Shown one piece after another: positions 15,235 through 19,607 of a stretch of DNA of 19,607 bases. The DNA lies in assembly GCA_937995985.1 (NCBI GenBank), contig CALKIR010000038.1:1-19607 (forward strand), given 5' to 3'. The first letter of the stretch is position 1; each line of letters opens with the position of its first letter. This stretch comes from an uncultured Alcaligenaceae bacterium (GTDB taxonomy: Bacteria; Pseudomonadota; Gammaproteobacteria; Burkholderiales; Burkholderiaceae_B). The notes beneath the pieces are model-generated. The model ran no database searches and was not told where the DNA came from. It saw only the letters and a list, made by a program, of their open reading frames with translations. The position numbers and the translations under genes are program-made.

Positions 15235-16314
15235 TCAAGAAACTGTATAAAACCGATATACTCCATCAACGAGGCGGCGCTGCAATGTGCCCTCGTAGTA
15301 TAAAGCGTGCAGATGCGCTATGGCCTCACCCATGGCAAAATTCATTTGATGAGCGTCTAAAGGACGACGGAACATTATGGGGACAAGCTCTGCCGCGGAT
15401 AGGCCGTCTTCTTGGGCACAGGCCTCAAGGGTCTCTTGTAAGCGTGCGGCATGATGCTCGTGTTGTTGACGAATACGCTCATGAATGCCTATGAACGGAC
15501 GTCCATGTGAAGGCAAGACTAAAGCATCAGCATCTATAGGCGCATACCGCTCTAAAGAACGCAAATAGAGAGTCAACGGATTAGCATCGGGCTCATAAGC
15601 CTGTACGCTGACATTAGTGGAGATGCGCGGCAATAACATATCGCCAGAAATACATATATTTAACTCAGGGCACCACAAAGACACATGCTCTGGAGCATGC
15701 CCATACCCTACAATGGCCTCCCACTCATGGGCACCAATACGAATTTTATCACCATGTAAAATGCGATGAAAACGAGGGGGTAAGCTGCTCACCAAGCTCG
15801 GATAATAACTATCCCGAGCGCGTATCTCTTGTAAGAGCGCCGCATCCGCTAAGCCATTTCGTTGAAAATGTGCCGCTGTGGCCTGCCCGACCTGACTCAG
15901 TAAGGGATTACTAGCGGATGCTGGCTGCAGCCACATGCAGGCAACCATATAATCCGTCATGCTCATCCATAAGGGGGCCTGCCAACGCTCACAATGCCAA
16001 CCTGCTAGGCCTACATGATCAGGGTGCATATGGGTCACCAAAACCCGCACAATAGGCAATCCTTCTAGTTGTTCAGCAAATATACGCTCCCAGAGCGCCT
16101 TTTGCTCCTCACGAGCCACCCCTGTGTCAATCACCGTCCAGCCCGCTTGCCCGTCTATTTCATCGCGCAATAACCATACATTAATATGGTCTAAAGCAAA
16201 CGGAAGGGGTAAACGCACCCAAAATACCCCTGGGCCCACTTCTTTGAGGGTGCCAAACTCCGGCAAAAAGTCCTCCCAAGGATAGGTTAATGATGGATTA
16301 TTTTTTTGACTCAT
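15235..16314 (-). CDS. MBL-fold metallo-hydrolase
   Basis: 359 residues, cytoplasmic. It has the metallo-beta-lactamase fold with the metal-binding signature THMHPDH (H95, H97, D99, H100). Further ligands are expected in GYGHAPEH, ISGDMLLP and LVLPSHGRPF. The C-terminal 90 residues or so (from about 265) look like a small helical or winged-helix domain (RLQETLEACAQEDGLSAAELVPIMF), as in the LACTB2-like and related hydrolase groups. The substrate cannot be read from sequence; thioesters and phosphoesters are common in the family. It heads a two-gene unit with the metC-type gene, 13 bases downstream. There is no clear Shine-Dalgarno sequence before the ATG at 16314. Confidence 0.9.
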   Translation of the reverse strand: MSQKNNPSLTYPWEDFLPEFGTLKEVGPGVFWVRLPLPFALDHINVWLLRDEIDGQAGWTVIDTGVAREEQKALWERIFAEQLEGLPIVRVLVTHMHPDHVGLAGWHCERWQAPLWMSMTDYMVACMWLQPASASNPLLSQVGQATAAHFQRNGLADAALLQEIRARDSYYPSLVSSLPPRFHRILHGDKIRIGAHEWEAIVGYGHAPEHVSLWCPELNICISGDMLLPRISTNVSVQAYEPDANPLTLYLRSLERYAPIDADALVLPSHGRPFIGIHERIRQQHEHHAARLQETLEACAQEDGLSAAELVPIMFRRPLDAHQMNFAMGEAIAHLHALYYEGTLQRRLVDGVYRFYTVS

Positions 16315-16333
16315 AGCAGAAATAGTTTTTTAG

Positions 16334-16522
16334 TTAATCATTGCTCCAACTTTCACCATACACAGCCTGCTTCATAGCGTCACCATAAGAGGGCTCTAAA
16401 CCCCAGCAATTGGACAATTCTGCTGATGTCCTCGCAAAAGTTTCGGTAAACCCTAATTGTTGCTTTGCACAATCACAATGCACAATGTACTGATACGCTA
16501 TTTTTGTGACTCCATGATGCAT
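16334..16522 (-). CDS. Possible small protein between the MBL and aceK genes
   Basis: Open frame of 62 residues from the ATG at 16522, or 70 from the ATG at 16546, which would share the CATG of the aceK start. No family recognised. The later part (HCDCAKQQLGFTETFARTSA, then ELSNCWGLEPSYGDAMKQAV) looks like a real folded protein, with amphipathic helices and three cysteines. It ends 19 bases before the MBL start and runs in the same direction, so it would head that unit. Against it, neither ATG has a well-spaced ribosome binding site: AAGG abuts the 16522 ATG. It also occupies what should be the divergent promoter region. Confidence 0.35.
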   Translation of the reverse strand: MHHGVTKIAYQYIVHCDCAKQQLGFTETFARTSAELSNCWGLEPSYGDAMKQAVYGESWSND

Positions 16523-16544
16523 CCTTAGCCCAGTATTATTCAGC

Positions 16545-18407
16545 ATGTCTCGACCTAATGATCTCGCTACCATTGTGCCCGCCCAACGAGCGCCCTCACC
16601 CGAGCATATTGCCCAAACTATTCTAGAGGGCTTTAATCGCCATTATTCTTTGTTTCGCTATAGTGCGCAACGCGCTAAAGTGCTCTTTGAATCGGGGCTG
16701 TGGCACAATATTCAACAATTATCTAGTGAGCGCATTGAATATTACGATATTCGTGTCCGCGAATGCACCGCCATTGTGTCCAAGGCTTTGCGCAACAGCC
16801 ATTTACAGCCTGAACAAGCCAATGGCCACAATCACCTGAGCCCTGAACAAGAGCAATTTTGGCGGCAGGTCAAGGCTGCTTATGTGCGCTTACTCAATGC
16901 CCATAAACAGCCTGAATGTGCGGAGACTTTTTTTAATTCGGTATCTTGCCGTGTCTTGCACCGCACCTATTTCAACAATGATTTTATTTTTGTGCGTCCG
17001 GTGGTTGCTACCGAATATATCAGTAGCAGCAGCTGCCGTCCCGCTTATCGTTCGTACTATCCTTTAAATTGTGGGCTCCTTCCTGCTTTAACACAGATGG
17101 TGGTCGATTTTGGTCTGGCCGCCCCCTTTGCAGATTTGCCCACCGATATTCGCTTATTGGCCCGCCGTGCTGTTCATGTCTTACGGCAGCGCTTGCCCTA
17201 TGAGCCAGGACAGCGCATCGGGCCCGATTGCCAAATTCAGGTATTAAATTCTTTATTCTTTCGCAACAAAGGGGCTTATATTGTCGGGCGCTTTATTAAT
17301 TACGGCACTATTTATCCTTTTGCCATTGCCTTGACTCATACCCACAGTGGTCAAATAGAAATTGATGCATTATTAGATGATACCGATGACCTCAGTACTT
17401 TATTTAGCTTTACGCGGGCCTATTTTTTGGTCGATATGGAAATTCCAGCGGCTTATGTGAGCTTTCTGAAATCATTATTGCCTCGTAAGCCTAAGGCCGA
17501 GTTTTATAATGCCATCGGTTTACAGAAGCAGGGTAAGACCTTGTTTTATCGAGACTTTTTACATCATTTGCATCATTCCACCGATTTGTTTCAACGTGCG
17601 GCTGGAATTGAGGGAATGGTGATGGTGGTCTTTACCCTTCCTTCTTATCCTTATGTATTCAAAATGATCCGTGACACAATTCGCAAAGAAAATATGACGC
17701 ACAAAATAGTCAAGGATCGTTATTTACTTGTAAAAAAACATGATCGAGCAGGCCGAATGGCGGATACTTGGGAATACTCACAGGTTGCTTTACCCAAAAA
17801 TCGCTTCTCTGCCGAGCTACTCGATGAATTGCGCACTGAGGTTCCTTCATTGCTAGAAGAGTCTCGCGATCACATCGTGCTTAAGCATGTATACATTGAA
17901 CGCCGCATGCTGCCCTTAAATATTTATTTGAGCAATGCGAATGATAAAGAACTCGAGCACGCCATTAAACAATATGGTGAGGCCATTCGTGAGTTGGCTG
18001 CGAATAATATTTTCCCAGGTGATATGCTGTTTAAAAACTTTGGGCTCACACGCTTGGGACGTCTGGTATTTTATGATTATGATGAAATTCAAACCATGAC
18101 GGAAATGAATTTCCGAGTGATTCCTGAGCCGCCTCATGCCGAGGCAGAAATGGCCAGCGAGCCCTGGTACCCAGTCGCCGCTAATGATGTCTTTCCTGAG
18201 GAGTTCGAATGGTTTTTATTAGGTGATCCCCGTATTCGAGATGCCTTTAAGAAATACCACCCTGAACTGCTCACCGCTCAATGGTGGTCTGATTGTCGCC
18301 TCCGCGTCAGTCAAGGCCGCTTCGAGAATATCTACCCATATAGTCTTGATAAAAGACTCCCTGCACGCCGTGCAGACTTGTTAACTAAAAAAACAGGAGA
18401 ATCATAA
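16545..18407 (+). CDS. aceK: Isocitrate dehydrogenase kinase/phosphatase
   Basis: 620 residues, longer than the roughly 580-residue E. coli protein because of a C-terminal extension. AceK phosphorylates isocitrate dehydrogenase to inactivate it, sending isocitrate into the glyoxylate bypass during growth on acetate or fatty acids, and also reverses this. The N-terminal regulatory domain covers about residues 1-320. The kinase-like domain shows the nucleotide loop in GIEGMVMVVFTLPSYPYVFKMIRD-like sequence (354-376, Lys373), then LLVKKHDRAGRMADTWEY. The catalytic loop NIFPGDMLFKNFG holds D493, equivalent to E. coli D477, followed by VFYDYDEI. It is not next to aceA or aceB here but overlaps a thiolase gene by one base. 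No clear ribosome binding site precedes the ATG at 16545. Confidence 0.97.
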   Translation: MSRPNDLATIVPAQRAPSPEHIAQTILEGFNRHYSLFRYSAQRAKVLFESGLWHNIQQLSSERIEYYDIRVRECTAIVSKALRNSHLQPEQANGHNHLSPEQEQFWRQVKAAYVRLLNAHKQPECAETFFNSVSCRVLHRTYFNNDFIFVRPVVATEYISSSSCRPAYRSYYPLNCGLLPALTQMVVDFGLAAPFADLPTDIRLLARRAVHVLRQRLPYEPGQRIGPDCQIQVLNSLFFRNKGAYIVGRFINYGTIYPFAIALTHTHSGQIEIDALLDDTDDLSTLFSFTRAYFLVDMEIPAAYVSFLKSLLPRKPKAEFYNAIGLQKQGKTLFYRDFLHHLHHSTDLFQRAAGIEGMVMVVFTLPSYPYVFKMIRDTIRKENMTHKIVKDRYLLVKKHDRAGRMADTWEYSQVALPKNRFSAELLDELRTEVPSLLEESRDHIVLKHVYIERRMLPLNIYLSNANDKELEHAIKQYGEAIRELAANNIFPGDMLFKNFGLTRLGRLVFYDYDEIQTMTEMNFRVIPEPPHAEAEMASEPWYPVAANDVFPEEFEWFLLGDPRIRDAFKKYHPELLTAQWWSDCRLRVSQGRFENIYPYSLDKRLPARRADLLTKKTGES

Positions 18408-19585
18408 TGTCTGACCCTATCGTAATTGTGTCAGCTGCGCGTACCCCCATTGGCTCTATGAGCGGCAATTTTGCCTCTATGGCAGCCCACGAGTTAGGTT
18501 CAGTAGCCATCCAAGCCGCCGTAGAACGCGCAGGCATACAGCCAGATGCTGTTGATGAGGTCTTGATGGGCAATGTCCTTCAAGCTGGTCAGGGCCAAGC
18601 CCCCGCTCGTCAAGCAGCCTTGGGAGCCGGCTTGCCCAAACATGTTCCATGTACTACCGTGCACAAGGTCTGCGGTTCAGGCATGAAAACTGCCATGATG
18701 GGGTTTGATATGCTAAAAGCAGGCAGTGCTAATGTCGTCGTTGCTGGCGGTCAAGAAAGCATGACCAATGCCCCTTATCTGTTACTCAAAGCACGCAGCG
18801 GGTATCGCTACGGTCATGACCGTATTTTTGATCACATGGCTCTGGATGGACTCGAGGATGCCTATGAGCATGCGCCCATGGGTATTTTTGCTGAGCAATG
18901 TGTAGAAAAATATGGATTTACTCGTGAAGAGCAGGATGAATTTGCGATTGAATCCTTACGTCGCGCCCGCGAGGCCACCGAAAAAGGCCTCTTTGAGTGG
19001 GAAATTGTCCCCGTCACCGTCAAAGGTCGTCGTGGTGATACTGTAGTCGAAATCGACGAAACTCCCACCCGCGCCAACCCTGAGCGCATTCCTACCCTAC
19101 GCCCCGCCTTTAAAAAGGATGGCACCGTCACCGCTGCCAATGCCTCTTCTATTTCCGATGGCGCGGCTGCCCTGGTATTAATGCGTGAATCCACTGCCAA
19201 AGAACTCGGGGCGCAGCCCATCGCACAAATCGTGGCACATACCCAGCACGCACATGAGCCCGAATGGTTTACTACTGCACCCGTTGGGGCCATCCAAAAA
19301 CTATTGAAAAAAACTGGGTGGACCATCGATGAAGTAGACCTATTTGAAATTAATGAGGCCTTTGCTTGCGTCACCATGGCTGCCATGAAAGACCTCAATA
19401 TTCCTCATGACAAGGTCAACATCCACGGCGGGGCTACTGCCCTAGGACACCCCATTGGAGCTTCTGGTGCCCGTATTATTGCTACCCTCATTGGTGCATT
19501 ACGGGCCACCAATAAAAAGCGAGGCATTGCCTCTTTGTGTATTGGAGGGGGTGAAGCCGTCGCCATGGCAATTGAGTTAGTATAG
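18407..19585 (+). CDS. Acetyl-CoA acetyltransferase (thiolase)
   Basis: 392 residues, full length for a biosynthetic thiolase II. It interconverts two acetyl-CoA with acetoacetyl-CoA, feeding acetoacetate, fatty-acid or polyhydroxybutyrate metabolism in the cytoplasm. The catalytic residues fall exactly at the classic positions: acyl-carrying C89 in VHKVCGSGMKT, H348 in GGATALGHPIGASG and C378 in SLCIGGGEA. NEAFA near residue 315 completes the signature. The ATG shares its A with the aceK stop (TAATG) and has AGGAG upstream, so translation is probably coupled to aceK. It could be called phaA or atoB, but no phaB or ato neighbours are in view, so I give no symbol. Confidence 0.95.
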   Translation: MSDPIVIVSAARTPIGSMSGNFASMAAHELGSVAIQAAVERAGIQPDAVDEVLMGNVLQAGQGQAPARQAALGAGLPKHVPCTTVHKVCGSGMKTAMMGFDMLKAGSANVVVAGGQESMTNAPYLLLKARSGYRYGHDRIFDHMALDGLEDAYEHAPMGIFAEQCVEKYGFTREEQDEFAIESLRRAREATEKGLFEWEIVPVTVKGRRGDTVVEIDETPTRANPERIPTLRPAFKKDGTVTAANASSISDGAAALVLMRESTAKELGAQPIAQIVAHTQHAHEPEWFTTAPVGAIQKLLKKTGWTIDEVDLFEINEAFACVTMAAMKDLNIPHDKVNIHGGATALGHPIGASGARIIATLIGALRATNKKRGIASLCIGGGEAVAMAIELV

Positions 19586-19607
19586 GATTAAATTTGTTGT
19601 ACTTTTA

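Noticed and set aside
18862..19398. 178-residue minus-strand frame inside the thiolase gene
   Set aside because: Serine- and alanine-rich antisense shadow of a clearly conserved thiolase with all catalytic residues in place.

Overview
The window looks like chromosomal DNA of a betaproteobacterium, most likely family Alcaligenaceae (order Burkholderiales) with a fairly balanced base composition; GC was not counted. This rests on the gene set and order: an argS - SPOR protein - dsbA cluster, a DUF1840 protein, a long (564-residue) LeuA, AceK without the aceBA genes, and a complete TRAP transporter. The taxonomic call is inference from recalled gene neighbourhoods, not from a search. No rRNA, tRNA, IS element, CRISPR array or phage gene was seen. 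No gene-free gap exceeds 300 bases.

Layout. Positions 124-750 (+) encode a membrane-anchored protein of unknown function with a cysteine-rich tail. It converges tail to tail with a three-gene TRAP transporter operon on the minus strand: binding protein, then small permease, then large permease, 3706 down to 747. A two-pass membrane protein of unknown function (3887-4474, +) is followed by a 284-base leader and then leuA (4759-6453). The leader carries an apparent leucine-rich attenuation peptide with four consecutive Leu codons, CTA CTA CTC CTA. leuA ends in a strong hairpin and faces a small DUF1840 gene (6542-6883, -).

Positions 7030-10839 (+) are one large RHS gene. It has a Sec-type signal peptide, a DUF6531-like start, an RHS core and a C-terminal DUF2235/Tle1-type lipase domain. 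It is the most accessory-looking gene here, and no immunity gene is visible next to it. It is followed by a terminator and then argS, a SPOR-domain membrane protein and dsbA (10951-13985, +), which are closely spaced.

Facing these on the minus strand are an MBL-fold hydrolase and a cystathionine beta-lyase-type PLP enzyme (16314 down to 13998), whose coding regions are 13 bases apart. aceK and an acetyl-CoA acetyltransferase (16545-19585, +) overlap by one base. Together they connect isocitrate/glyoxylate branch control with acetyl-CoA metabolism.

Most of the window is ordinary core metabolism. The two signals most worth a second look are the RHS-lipase protein and the leuA leader. Lesser ones are a small ORF between the MBL gene and aceK, and the hairpins around the TRAP binding-protein gene.
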